Positions 1-9,070 of a stretch of DNA of 64,000 bases are shown one piece after another. The stretch is from Cupriavidus necator N-1 (GTDB taxonomy: Bacteria; Pseudomonadota; Gammaproteobacteria; Burkholderiales; Burkholderiaceae). A program made the translations under genes and the position numbers. Position 1 is the stretch's first letter. Every line of letters begins with the position of its first letter. A model generated the notes under the pieces. That model saw nothing but the letters and a program-made list of their open reading frames with translations, was not told the DNA's origin and searched no databases. The stretch is taken from contig NC_015723.1 of assembly GCF_000219215.1 (NCBI RefSeq), forward strand, positions 2,604,001 through 2,668,000. The letters run 5' to 3'.

Positions 1-2
1 GC

Positions 3-587
3 GCCTGCGGCCGCAAAGCCCGCGTGTTGTGCTTCGACGTGGCCCGGCGCGAGGAAGCCGCCGCCGCGCTGCTGGCCGATATCGCCGCGCATGACTGCTA
101 CTACGGCGTGGTATGCAACGCCGGCCTGGCGCGCGACGCGGCCTTCCCGGCCATGAGCGGCGCCGAATGGGACGAGGTGGTGCATACCAACCTCGACGCC
201 TTCTACAACGTGCTCAACCCGGTGGTGATGCCGATGGTGCAGCGGCGCCAGCCCGGGCGCATCGTCACGCTCTCGTCGGTCTCGGGCCTGGTGGGCAACC
301 GCGGCCAGACCAACTACAGCGCGGCCAAGGCCGGCATCATCGGCGCCACCAAGGCGCTGGCGATCGAACTTGCCAAACGCGCCATCACGGTCAACTGCGT
401 GGCGCCCGGCCTGATCGACACCGACATGGTCGAGCAGCACGTGCGCAACGAGGCGCTGCGCATGATCCCGGCGCGGCGGCTCGGCACGCCCGACGAAGTG
501 GCCGCGACCGTGGCCTTCCTGATGTCGCCCGACGCCGGCTATATCACGCGCCAGGTGATCTCGGTCAACGGCGGGATGTTCGGATGA
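3..587 (+). CDS. FabG-like 3-oxoacyl-ACP reductase (SDR family), 5' end outside window
   Basis: Short-chain dehydrogenase that would reduce a 3-oxoacyl-ACP with NADPH in the cytoplasm. The frame is open to the window edge, so about 195 residues of the usual 240-250 are visible and the N-terminal glycine-rich motif is missing. Seen are VCNAG (the SDR NAG motif), SSVSG with the catalytic Ser, YSAAK (catalytic Tyr and Lys) and the FabG-like VNGGMFG C-terminus. Its stop overlaps an ATG (ATGA at 584-587) that opens a 10-codon frame leading into the antiporter gene, so the genes look translationally coupled. A FabG copy like this is typical of aryl-polyene or polyketide clusters as well as fatty-acid synthesis; the context needed to decide lies upstream of the window. 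Confidence 0.85.
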   Translation, partial: ACGRKARVLCFDVARREEAAAALLADIAAHDCYYGVVCNAGLARDAAFPAMSGAEWDEVVHTNLDAFYNVLNPVVMPMVQRRQPGRIVTLSSVSGLVGNRGQTNYSAAKAGIIGATKALAIELAKRAITVNCVAPGLIDTDMVEQHVRNEALRMIPARRLGTPDEVAATVAFLMSPDAGYITRQVISVNGGMFG

Positions 588-616
588 AGCGCGTCGTCGC
601 CAGCGTGGTCCGATGA
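584..616 (+). pseudogene. 10-codon linker ORF, possible remnant of a 3-oxoacyl-ACP synthase gene
   Basis: A tiny frame, MKRVVASVVR, starts in an ATGA overlap with the fabG stop and ends in a second ATGA overlap with the antiporter start at 613. Its first five residues match the usual start of FabF-type ketosynthases (MKRVV then TG), which often follow fabG in aryl-polyene clusters. It may be the scar of an internal deletion of such a gene that left both junctions intact. Too short to prove; it could be a chance coupling peptide. Confidence 0.35.
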
Positions 617-1830
617 ACGGCGTCAGCATCTTCTTCCTGCAGGCGATGCTGGTGGTCGCGCTGCCCTATCTGCTGTGGCGTGGTGCCGGCCTGCGCTCGG
701 TGTTTCCGCTGGTCGGCGTGCAGGTGCTGGCCGGCATCGTGCTGGGGCCATCGGTGTTCGGGCAGCTGGCGCCGCAGGGCTGGACCGCGCTGTTCGGGCC
801 CGACCGCCTGCCGATGCTGTCCGGCCTGCAGTGGCTGGCGGTGACGCTGTTCTGCTTCCTGACCGGCCTGCACCTGCGCGAAGACAGCGTGCCCGCGCAC
901 TGGCGCGCGACCCTGCAGATCTCGCTGGGCAGCATTGCCGCGCCGTTCGCGCTGGGAGCCGCTGCCGGCTGGTATATGACCACGGCCGGCTGGCCGGTCG
1001 CCGGGGAACTGGCCAGCCCCTACTGGTTTGCCTGCGCCATGGGCATCTGCACCGCCGTCACGGCGCTGCCGGTGCTGGGTGCGCTGCTGCGCGAAATGCG
1101 CCTGACCGGCACCCGCCTGGGCCAGCTGGCCTTGCGCTGCGCGGCCGTCAACGATGCCTGGGTGTGGCTGTTCCTGACCCTGGTGCTGCTGCAGCATGGC
1201 GGCCAGGACGGCGCCAGCGCCCTCACCGTGGCGGCACGCGCCGGTGCCTACCTGGCGTTCATGTTCCTGGCGGTGCGCCCCGCCCTGGCATGGCTGCTGC
1301 GCCGCCGCGCGCCGGAGACCGAGCTGCTGCTGGCGACGGCGCTGTTCCTGGTGCTGGCCTCGGCATTCCTAGGCGAACTGGCCGGGCTGCACCATGTTAT
1401 GGGCGGCTTCGTCGCCGGGCTGGTATGGCCCGCACGCGAGGCGCAGCGTGTGCGCCAGCAGCTTGAACCGGTCACGGTGGTGGTGCTGCTGCCCTTCTTC
1501 TTCCTGGCCGCCGGGCTGCGCACCGAGATCTCGCTGGACAACCCGATGACGCTGTGGATCGCGGCGCTGTCGCTGGCCATCGCGATCGCCGGCAAGATGG
1601 CCGGCGTGGCGCTGCCCGCGCGCCGCGCCGGCATGGGCTGGCGCGAATCGCTGGCACTGGGCACGCTGCTGCAGACCAAGGGCCTGGTCGAGGTGGTGGT
1701 GCTAACCGTGCTGCTGGACGCGCGCATCATCAGCACTGCGGCGTTTTCCGGGCTGTTGCTGATGGCGCTGGCCAGCACGCTGCTGGCGCGGCCGTTGACG
1801 ATGCTGGTGGCGCGGGGCCGGTTGCATTAA
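613..1830 (+). CDS. CPA2-family cation:proton antiporter (Kef/NhaP-like membrane protein)
   Basis: A 405-residue, almost wholly hydrophobic protein with about 12 predicted membrane spans and no soluble regulatory domain. Recognisable pieces are the early GVQVLAGIVLGPSVFGQLAP stretch, typical of Na+/H+ exchanger family proteins, a central CTAVTALPVLGALL segment, the HHVMGGFVAGLVWP loop and a late KGLVEVVVL stretch, all characteristic of the CPA2 fold. It should exchange monovalent cations for protons across the inner membrane; ion specificity cannot be read from the sequence. It is coupled to fabG through a 10-codon frame with ATGA overlaps. The Kef C-terminal RCK domain is absent, so regulation by glutathione adducts is not expected. 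Confidence 0.8.
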   Translation: MNGVSIFFLQAMLVVALPYLLWRGAGLRSVFPLVGVQVLAGIVLGPSVFGQLAPQGWTALFGPDRLPMLSGLQWLAVTLFCFLTGLHLREDSVPAHWRATLQISLGSIAAPFALGAAAGWYMTTAGWPVAGELASPYWFACAMGICTAVTALPVLGALLREMRLTGTRLGQLALRCAAVNDAWVWLFLTLVLLQHGGQDGASALTVAARAGAYLAFMFLAVRPALAWLLRRRAPETELLLATALFLVLASAFLGELAGLHHVMGGFVAGLVWPAREAQRVRQQLEPVTVVVLLPFFFLAAGLRTEISLDNPMTLWIAALSLAIAIAGKMAGVALPARRAGMGWRESLALGTLLQTKGLVEVVVLTVLLDARIISTAAFSGLLLMALASTLLARPLTMLVARGRLH

Positions 1831-1861
1831 GCGCTATCCGGCCGCTCACACCGGGTTGACA

Positions 1862-1981
1862 TCCTCCTCGTCCTCAGCCTTCGGCTGCCGCCTTACGGCG
1901 GAAAGGACGAGGATTCCTACGGCGCTACGTGATGCTCTACGTAGTCACTTCGGTGGGTTCCTGCTTCGTAGAGCGGCTTGA
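1862..1981 (-). ncRNA. Probable omega-RNA (TnpB guide RNA) scaffold at the IS right end
   Basis: The 120 bases after the tnpB stop carry nested hairpins, including a strong outer stem at about 1863-1912 and an inner GCCGCC/GGCGG stem, ending near GTCAA on the minus strand. In characterised IS200/IS605 elements this right-end RNA, often overlapping the tnpB 3' end, is the TnpB scaffold and the flanking DNA supplies the guide. By that model the guide starts in the antiporter 3' flank (about 1840-1855, minus strand). Position and folding are seen; the function is inferred from the family. Confidence 0.45.
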
Positions 1982-3142
1982 CTACGCCGACTCTCCACAG
2001 GCTGCAACGCGGTGCCCCCGCGCCAAAATGTTGATCGCGCCGACCACGTCGGCGTGATTCGCATAGCCGCATGCCACACAGGCGAAGCTCGCCTGGCTCT
2101 GCCGGTTCTCGGCAGATACATGCCCGCAGCAAGGGCACGTGCGACTGGTGTGCTGTGGCGGCACAGCTATTAGCCAGCCGCCATTCCACGCTAGCTTGTA
2201 TTCCAGTTGACGCCCGAACTCGTACCAACCCTGATCGAGGATGGCCTTGTTCAGGCCGGACTTGGCCCTGACGTTCTTGCCCGGTTGCCCGCTTGAACCG
2301 GCCGCTGACTTGGACATGTTCCGTACCTTCAGGTCCTCGATACACACCATCGCTTGATTTTCGCTGATCGTGGTCGTGGCTTTGTGCAGGTAGTCGAGGC
2401 GGGCGTTACCGATGCGTGCGTGGATACGCTGGATTCGGGCCTTGGACTTCTTCCAGTTGTTGCTGAATTTCGTCTTGCGGCTCATCGCCCGCTGCGCACG
2501 GCGCAGTCTGGCTTCGTGCTTCCTAAAGCTGTTGAGCGGCGCGAGGAAAGTGCCATCGCTCATGGTGGCAAAGCGAGCGATGCCCATGTCGATGCCGATG
2601 GCGCTGGTGGCTTTCGGCACAGGTCGCTCGACCTTCCGCTCAGTCTGGATCGAAACAAACCACTTGCCGCCCGAAAGGCTGACGCAGGCATTGCGTACCT
2701 CACCGAGTACGTCGCGGCTGTTCCTGTATCGCAGCCAGCCCAGCTTGGGCAAAAAGATACGCGAGTTGGTCTGATCAAGCTTGATTTGCTTCTGGTCGGG
2801 ATAGCGGAAACTGTCGCCCAGACCCTTCTTCTTGAAACGCGGGAAGTCGGCCCGTTTTGCGAAGAAATTTGTGTAGGCCCGCTCCAAGTCCTTGAGCGTC
2901 TGTTGAAGAGGATGGACTGGTGCATCGGCCAGCCATGCTGTTTCCGTGCTGTTGCGCCACTCCGTGAGTTGCTTACACAGACCGGCATAGCTGAGCTTCT
3001 TTTCGCCTTGATCGTAACGCTGTTTCTGCAACGCCAGCGCCTTGTTATAGACAAACCGGCACGATCCAACATAACGGCGCATGTTGCGCTGCTGCTCGCC
3101 GTTCGGCATCAATTCGTATTTGAAGGCTTGAAGACGCTGCAT
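1982..3142 (-). CDS. tnpB: TnpB, RNA-guided nuclease of IS200/IS605 family
   Basis: A 386-residue TnpB, close to the usual 370-410. The N-terminal helix-turn-helix/REC-like part starts MQRLQAFKYELMPNG. The split RuvC site is complete: Asp185 in GIDMG, Glu269 in CIEDLKVRNM and Asp365 in HADVVGAIN. The zinc ribbon is complete too (CPCC at 336-339 and CVAC at 355-358). TnpB proteins are RNA-guided DNA endonucleases that retain the element at its donor site; this one keeps every visible catalytic residue. The start at 3142 is chosen because homologous sequence begins there, although the frame stays open upstream to 3277, where it overlaps the tnpA remnant. Its partner TnpA is broken, so TnpB here is orphaned from transposition in cis. 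Confidence 0.92.
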   Translation of the reverse strand: MQRLQAFKYELMPNGEQQRNMRRYVGSCRFVYNKALALQKQRYDQGEKKLSYAGLCKQLTEWRNSTETAWLADAPVHPLQQTLKDLERAYTNFFAKRADFPRFKKKGLGDSFRYPDQKQIKLDQTNSRIFLPKLGWLRYRNSRDVLGEVRNACVSLSGGKWFVSIQTERKVERPVPKATSAIGIDMGIARFATMSDGTFLAPLNSFRKHEARLRRAQRAMSRKTKFSNNWKKSKARIQRIHARIGNARLDYLHKATTTISENQAMVCIEDLKVRNMSKSAAGSSGQPGKNVRAKSGLNKAILDQGWYEFGRQLEYKLAWNGGWLIAVPPQHTSRTCPCCGHVSAENRQSQASFACVACGYANHADVVGAINILARGHRVAACGESA

Positions 3143-3164
3143 GGCCCAATCATACTCTTGGCCT

Positions 3165-3496
3165 ATGAGCGACGACAATGACATTCGGCAGAGGACCTGC
3201 GCGACATATTTACCGGCGTTTGCGCAGATTTCGAAGCTGAACTGGTGGAGTTCGATGGGGAGGACGATCACGTTCACCTTCTTGTGAACTACCCGCCAAA
3301 GGTCGCGGTGTCCGCACTGGTAAACAGCTTGAAAGGGGTATCCAGCCGTATGATCCGAAAGAAGAACTACCCGAGCATCAGCAAGAAGCTATGGGGCGGT
3401 GCGCTGTGGTCGCCGTCTTACTTCGCAGGGAGTTGCGGCGGTGCGCCCATCGAGATCATCCGCCAATACATTGAGCAACAACAGACGCCGCATTAG
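3165..3496 (+). pseudogene. tnpA: tnpA remnant, IS200/IS605 Y1 (HUH) transposase with internal deletion
   Basis: The first eight codons from ATG 3165 (MSDDNDIR) match the start expected for this TnpA subgroup. The sequence then jumps near 3187 into another frame reading AEDLRDIFTGVCADFEAELV and on through HVHLLV (the HUH histidines) to the C-terminal helix with the likely nucleophile in IIRQYIEQQ. About 25-30 codons, covering the first strands of the fold, are missing and the frames no longer match. A GTG at 3245 could start an 83-residue fragment, but it would lack the N-terminal third. The gene is divergent from tnpB with a 22-bp gap. Transposition would need TnpA supplied in trans. Confidence 0.85.
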
Positions 3497-3536
3497 CCGC
3501 CGAAAGGACGCCGACGGCGTCCGCGCTATCCTTCCC

Positions 3537-5035
3537 CGGCCTAAAGGCCTGAGGATTACCCACAAATCCGGTTGTAAACTGGATTGAGCGGTGTTAACTT
3601 TCGCCCATCCTATTTATGTTGTTGCAGCGGATTGGCGATCAGAGACGACACGGCAGACTGGGCTAGCGAAGAATTCGCAGAGGCGAGTCTCGGCGATGCT
3701 CGCCTGTCGCAGCGACTGGTCGCGCTGGCCCGGCAGCTGGCCATCAGTCCACACACTTCGCTCCCCCAGGCCCTGTCACCAGCTGAACTGAAGGCGGCCT
3801 ACCGCTTCTTCGATAACGATCAGGTCGATACCAACGGCGTGCTGGCGCCGCATATTGCACAGACGTTGCACCGCATGGAACAGTTGCCAGTGGTGCTGGC
3901 AATACAGGATACGACCGAATTCAATCTGACGCACCTGCACGCCACAGAGGGCTTAGGTCGCTGTACCGGTGGCAATGAGCGTGGTTTCCTGATGCACAGC
4001 CTGCTGGCAGTCAGTCCAGAGGGGCTGCCGCTTGGGGTGCTGGGCATGAAGACGTGGACACGCGCTGAAGCAACCAAAGGTAGTGCTGCGCAGCGCAAGT
4101 CCCGACCCGTCCACGAAAAAGAAAGCGCTAAGTGGATCGAGGGTCTTGCCCATCTGTCTGCGCTGAAGTCGCGCTGTGCACAGACCCAACTGGTAGGGAT
4201 CGGAGATCGCGAAAGCGATGTGTATGAACTGTTTGCTGCCGAGCGACCAGACGGAGTGGACTGGCTGGTGCGCGCAGCATGGAATCGCTGTGCCCGCCAT
4301 CCCCAGCGCTATCTCTGGCAAGCGGTATTGGACACCCCTGCGACAGGCTACACCGAGTTGCTGATTCCGGCCAGAGGTGCACGCACCCTACGCACGGCCC
4401 GCCTGACGCTGCGATACGCGCCCGTTCGCCTGCAACCACCTCAGACGCGGGCTGGCTTGCCCGAGCAGAATGTCTTCGCTGTGCATGTCATCGAGGACGA
4501 ACCGCCCGCCGGTATCGAGCCGCTCGAATGGATGCTACTCAGTTCGGTGCCCACGCACTCGCCTGAGCAGGCTCTTGAGCGGCTTCAGTGGTATGCGCGG
4601 CGCTGGACCATCGAGACCTGGCACCGTGTGCTCAAGAGTGGCTGCCGTATCGAGGCCCGCCAATTCGGTACACTGGAACGCTTCGTGCGGGCCACCTCCC
4701 TGTTTGCCGTAATCGCCTGGCGCATTCTGTACACGACTCTACTGGCTCGCCTTGATGGCGAGTTGCCCTGCGAGGTAGTCCTTCAGCCCATCGAATGGCA
4801 GGCTCTGTATTGCCGCGTACACCGAACCACCCGGCCACCGGACAAAGCGCCATCGCTGAATCAGGCAGTACTGTGGATCGCCACGCTGGGTGGCTACCTG
4901 AATCGCCGCAGTGATCCTCCGCCCGGCGCCACGGTTATCTGGCGAGGCTTCTTCGTCCTCCACGAGATTACCGAAATGTTCCGCATCTTCAGTTCAGGTC
5001 CATAGGATGTGGGTAAAGCTCAGGCCTAAAGGCCG
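3537..5035 (+). mobile_element. IS4-family (Tn5/IS50-like group) insertion sequence with about 28-bp imperfect terminal inverted repeats
   Basis: The single transposase gene is bounded by matching inverted sequences at 3537-3564 and 5008-5035: 24 of 28 positions agree, with a perfect inner core TTACCCACA (3556-3564) and its inverse (5008-5016). The 9 bases just outside agree at 6 of 9 positions, so no clean target duplication can be claimed. If only the 9-bp core is the true end, the element is 3556-5016. It abuts the IS605 element on the left and cuts into the 3' end of the LysR gene on the right. Confidence 0.7.
3584..5005 (+). CDS. IS4-family transposase (Tn5-like DDE enzyme)
   Basis: Transposase of up to 473 residues related to the Tn5/IS50 branch of IS4. 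The N-terminal DWASEEFAEASLGDARLSQRL block, the AAYRFFDN motif, IQDTTEFNLT (first catalytic Asp), GDRESDVYEL (second Asp region) and RWTIETWHRVLKSGCRIEARQ (the YREK-type block with the catalytic Glu) appear in the expected order. There is no ATG near the expected start: TTG 3584 gives the longest product and TTG 3632 is an alternative. The coding frame is uninterrupted, so the enzyme is probably functional. Its stop lies 3 bases before the right inverted-repeat core. Confidence 0.9.
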   Translation: MSGVNFRPSYLCCCSGLAIRDDTADWASEEFAEASLGDARLSQRLVALARQLAISPHTSLPQALSPAELKAAYRFFDNDQVDTNGVLAPHIAQTLHRMEQLPVVLAIQDTTEFNLTHLHATEGLGRCTGGNERGFLMHSLLAVSPEGLPLGVLGMKTWTRAEATKGSAAQRKSRPVHEKESAKWIEGLAHLSALKSRCAQTQLVGIGDRESDVYELFAAERPDGVDWLVRAAWNRCARHPQRYLWQAVLDTPATGYTELLIPARGARTLRTARLTLRYAPVRLQPPQTRAGLPEQNVFAVHVIEDEPPAGIEPLEWMLLSSVPTHSPEQALERLQWYARRWTIETWHRVLKSGCRIEARQFGTLERFVRATSLFAVIAWRILYTTLLARLDGELPCEVVLQPIEWQALYCRVHRTTRPPDKAPSLNQAVLWIATLGGYLNRRSDPPPGATVIWRGFFVLHEITEMFRIFSSGP

Positions 5036-5949
5036 AGGCTTGCCGCGCACCTGGTCAACCCCGGCAACCCCGCAATCGCCTGCGCCAGGTAGTCCAGCAA
5101 CACCCGCACCCGCGCCGGCTGGTAGCGCCGCGACGGATAGACCAGGAAGGCTTCCTGCGCCGGACCGCTCCAGCGTGGCAACACGTGCTGCAAGGCACCG
5201 CTGTCGAGCAGGTCCTGCACCAGCCATGCCGGCGTCATGCCAAAGCCGACGCCGGCCAGGAAGCTCTCGCGCATCGCCAGCGAGTTGTTGACGCGGTAGC
5301 GGCAGGGCGCGCTGACCGGCGCCTGCCCGCCGGGCCCGTCGAGCACGATCTCGTCGCCAGCGGCCAGCCAGGTGAAGCGCAGGATCTGGTGCCGCGCCAG
5401 GTCGGCTGGCTGCCGGATACGCGGATGGCGTGCGAGGTAATCGGGCGAGGCCACCAGCAGCCGCGGCGACACCGCGATGCGGCGCGCGACCACGTTGGGC
5501 GGCAGCGAGGCGCCGAGGCGCACCGCGATGTCGACGCCCTCCTCCACCAGGTCGACAAAGCGGTCGTCGAACAGCAACTCCACCTCCACCTCCGGATAGC
5601 GCTGCTGGAACGCCAGCACCAGCGCATTAAGCCGCAGCACGCCGAAGCTGGCCGGCGCGCTGACGCGCACCCGCCCGGCCGGGTGCCCGGACATGCCACG
5701 CGCATCACTGACCGCCTCGCCGTATTCATCCAGCACGCGGCGCGCGCGCTCATAGAAGCGCCGCCCCGCCTCGGTCGGCGACAGGCTGGTGGTGCTGCGC
5801 TCCAGCAGCCGCACGCCCATGTCTTTCTCCAGCGCGGCCACGACCTTGCTGATGGTCGGCTGGGTCGACTGCTGCTCGCGCGCCACCGCCGACAGGCTGC
5901 CCAGCTCCACGGCGCGCACGAAGACCTGCATTGCCCTGATGGTGTCCAT
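5026..5949 (-). CDS. LysR-family transcriptional regulator, C-terminus altered by IS insertion
   Basis: A 307-residue LysR regulator starting MDTIRAMQVF with a winged helix-turn-helix (AREQQSTQPTISKVVAALEKDMGVRLLERSTTSLSPTEAGRRFYERA) and a periplasmic-binding-like effector domain. ATG 5949 fits family alignments; an in-frame ATG 18 bases upstream is less likely. The last codons and the TAG stop (5026-5028) lie inside the right inverted repeat of the IS4 element, so the original C-terminal tail was replaced. Because LysR effector domains usually end near residue 300, activity may survive. It is divergent from the SGNH hydrolase at 6084 and is its most likely regulator. Confidence 0.85.
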   Translation of the reverse strand: MDTIRAMQVFVRAVELGSLSAVAREQQSTQPTISKVVAALEKDMGVRLLERSTTSLSPTEAGRRFYERARRVLDEYGEAVSDARGMSGHPAGRVRVSAPASFGVLRLNALVLAFQQRYPEVEVELLFDDRFVDLVEEGVDIAVRLGASLPPNVVARRIAVSPRLLVASPDYLARHPRIRQPADLARHQILRFTWLAAGDEIVLDGPGGQAPVSAPCRYRVNNSLAMRESFLAGVGFGMTPAWLVQDLLDSGALQHVLPRWSGPAQEAFLVYPSRRYQPARVRVLLDYLAQAIAGLPGLTRCAASLGL

Positions 5950-6083
5950 GCCGTTCCTTGTGCCCATTCATTCCATCGCGGAATGAGCGATATGCCATTC
6001 TGCCTGCTACCTGTCATTTCTGGAATGCCCTACCTTGGGCGTCATCCCGGCACCAACGCCGGTCCACGAGCCGAGGCAAACCC

Positions 6084-7391
6084 ATGTTCCGCATTCCCCG
6101 CATCCTGCGCTGCCTGACTGCGCTGACGTTCTCCGCCACCCTCGCCAGCACCGCGGCACTGGCCAGCCCCTTGCAGGACCCAACCTGGCTGACCAGCTGG
6201 ATGGCAAGCCAGCAGCCGGTGTGGCAGCCCGGCGCCCAGCCGCTGCCGACCGGCGTGCCCACGGTGCTGTCCGGCCAGACGCTGCGCCAGGTGGTGCGGC
6301 TCAGCGTGGGCGGCAAGCGCGTGCGCGTGGTGCTGTCCAACCCCTACGGCCGCCACCCGGTCGCGGTCGGCGCGGCGCAACTCGCGCGCCATGCCGGCGG
6401 CGGCAGCATCGATGCGGCGGGCAGCCGCGCGGTGACGTTCGGCGGCAGCGCGTCGGTGATCATCCCGGCGGGCCAGTCCGTGGCAAGCGATCCGGTCGCC
6501 ATCGACGCCCCGGCGCTGGGCGAACTGGCACTCAGCCTCTACCTGCCGCAAGCCACCGCGATCGAGTCGTTCCATTGGGATGGGCGCCAGACCGCGTGGC
6601 TCGCGGCCGGCAACGCGACCACGCAGGCCACGCTGCCTGCGCCGCAGTCGTTCAGCGCGCGCATCCTGCTCAGCGAGGTGCAGGTCGATGCGCCCGGGTA
6701 TACCGGTGCCGTGGTGGCCGTCGGGGATTCGATCACCGAAGGCAACGGCTCCACCCCCGACACCAACCGCCGCTGGCCGGACGTGCTGGCACAGCGTGCG
6801 GCCGGCAACGGCGTGGCTGTGCTCAATGCGGGCATCTCCGGCGGGCGGCTGCTGCGCGATGGCATGGGGGTGTCCGCACTGGCGCGGCTGGATCGCGACG
6901 CACTGAGCCAGCCGCACGTGCGCACCGTGATCGCGGCGATCGGCATCAACGATATCGCCTGGCCGGGCTCCACCTTTGCACCGGGCGATGCGGTGCCGCA
7001 GGCCGCCGAGTTGATCGAGGGCTACCGCCGCCTGATCGCGCGCGCCCATGCGCGCGGCGTGCGCGTGATCGGCGCCACCATCACGCCGTTTGCGGGGGCG
7101 CTGCGCGATACGCCGATCCGCGGCTATGACAGCCCGGGAAAGGAAGCGGTGCGGCTGGCGGTCAACGACTGGATCCGCAACGGCGGCGCGTTCGATGCGG
7201 TGGCGGATTTCGACGCCGCGGTGCGCGATCCCGCGCGCCCGCAGGCGCTGCTGCCGGCGTTCGACAGCGGCGACCACCTGCATCCCGGCGACGCGGGCTA
7301 TCGCGCCATGGCGGCGCAGATCGGGCTGACGCTGCCTGAGCTTGCCCGTCAGTCCCGGTCCGGCGCACCCGGCGGGAAGAGCCGGCGATAG
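6084..7391 (+). CDS. Secreted SGNH/GDSL-family hydrolase
   Basis: A 435-residue esterase-type hydrolase with an N-terminal signal peptide (basic MFRIPRILR, hydrophobic core, cleavage likely after AALA near residue 27). The SGNH blocks are visible: GDSITEG with the nucleophile Ser216, a Gly-containing GISGGRLL segment, GINDI (block III Asn) and DHLHPGD near the C-terminus with the catalytic Asp and His. A beta-rich N-terminal domain precedes the catalytic part, as in many acetyl-esterase or lipase-like enzymes of this family. It should hydrolyse ester bonds of an extracytoplasmic substrate; the substrate is unknown. The gene overlaps the converging GST gene by 43 bases. Confidence 0.87.
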   Translation: MFRIPRILRCLTALTFSATLASTAALASPLQDPTWLTSWMASQQPVWQPGAQPLPTGVPTVLSGQTLRQVVRLSVGGKRVRVVLSNPYGRHPVAVGAAQLARHAGGGSIDAAGSRAVTFGGSASVIIPAGQSVASDPVAIDAPALGELALSLYLPQATAIESFHWDGRQTAWLAAGNATTQATLPAPQSFSARILLSEVQVDAPGYTGAVVAVGDSITEGNGSTPDTNRRWPDVLAQRAAGNGVAVLNAGISGGRLLRDGMGVSALARLDRDALSQPHVRTVIAAIGINDIAWPGSTFAPGDAVPQAAELIEGYRRLIARAHARGVRVIGATITPFAGALRDTPIRGYDSPGKEAVRLAVNDWIRNGGAFDAVADFDAAVRDPARPQALLPAFDSGDHLHPGDAGYRAMAAQIGLTLPELARQSRSGAPGGKSRR

Positions 7392-8002
7392 GGCCGTGCC
7401 TCGTCCACCGCGCGCGCGAACGATGGCCGCGCCAGCAGCCGGTTGCGGTAGGCGCGCACGTTGCCGCACGCATCGGGGATCGGATGCACCCAGTCCGCAT
7501 AGAACAGCGACGGCGCGGCCGAGCAATCGGCCAGCGTAAAGGCGTCACCCGCGGCCCATTCCCGGCCGGCCAGCGTTGACTCAAGCCACGCGTAGGCCGA
7601 ATCGAGCAACTTGCGTGCCTCGGCCACGCCATAAGCATCGCGGTGCTCCGCCGGGCGCAGGTAGTCGGCCACGATGCGCTGCATCGGCGTCATCACATAC
7701 TGGTCGAAGAAGCGGTCGAGCATGCGCACTTCCAGCGCGGCGTCGGGCGACTCCGGCAGCCAGCGCACGGGGCCGCGGTGATGCTGGTCCAGGTAGTCGA
7801 TGATGATGCTCGATTCGAGCACCGTGCGGCTGCCGTCCACCAGCATCGGCATGCGCTTGAGCGGCCACAGCCTGGCGAGTTCGTCCATGTTCTGCGCGTG
7901 TTCTGGCGACAGCATCCTGAACTCGAAGGGAATGGCGTTCTCGTACAGCGCAACGAGAACCTTCTGGCAATAGGATGAAAACGGGTGGGCGTAAAGCTCC
8001 AT
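7349..8002 (-). CDS. Glutathione S-transferase family protein
   Basis: A 217-residue cytosolic GST. The thioredoxin-like N-terminal domain starts MELYAHPFSSYCQKVLVAL, with a Ser-rich active-site turn, and includes the cis-Pro region MPMLVDG and the glutathione-binding ESSIIIDYLD motif. A helical C-terminal domain follows from about residue 85. It would conjugate glutathione to, or reduce, an electrophilic substrate. It lies 42 bases downstream of the prolyl aminopeptidase gene on the same strand, so the two are probably co-transcribed, and it ends inside the 3' end of the converging SGNH gene. Confidence 0.9.
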   Translation of the reverse strand: MELYAHPFSSYCQKVLVALYENAIPFEFRMLSPEHAQNMDELARLWPLKRMPMLVDGSRTVLESSIIIDYLDQHHRGPVRWLPESPDAALEVRMLDRFFDQYVMTPMQRIVADYLRPAEHRDAYGVAEARKLLDSAYAWLESTLAGREWAAGDAFTLADCSAAPSLFYADWVHPIPDACGNVRAYRNRLLARPSFARAVDEARPYRRLFPPGAPDRD

Positions 8003-8044
8003 CGTGGTCTCCGGTGGTGATCTTCGGTGGTGGTCGGCGCGCGA

Positions 8045-9070
<1,026 letters not shown>

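Larger units (their letters stand above)
1856..3536 (-). mobile_element. IS200/IS605-family insertion sequence, tnpA defective, tnpB intact
   Basis: An IS605-type layout with divergent tnpA (plus strand, damaged) and tnpB (minus strand, intact). Beyond the tnpB stop, 1862-1912 holds an imperfect hairpin (a CCTCGTCC arm pairing with GGACGAGG around a second stem) and then TTGAC at 1856-1860, which reads GTCAA on the minus strand and resembles the right end of many IS605/IS1341 elements. On the other side a second hairpin around GGCCTAAAGGCC (3538-3549) is close to where the left end should lie, but it overlaps the end of the neighbouring IS4 element, so that boundary is uncertain. Confidence 0.75.

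Noticed and set aside
3528..5044. Target-site duplication of the IS4 element
   Set aside because: The 9 bases outside the inverted repeats agree at only 6 positions, so no duplication is claimed.
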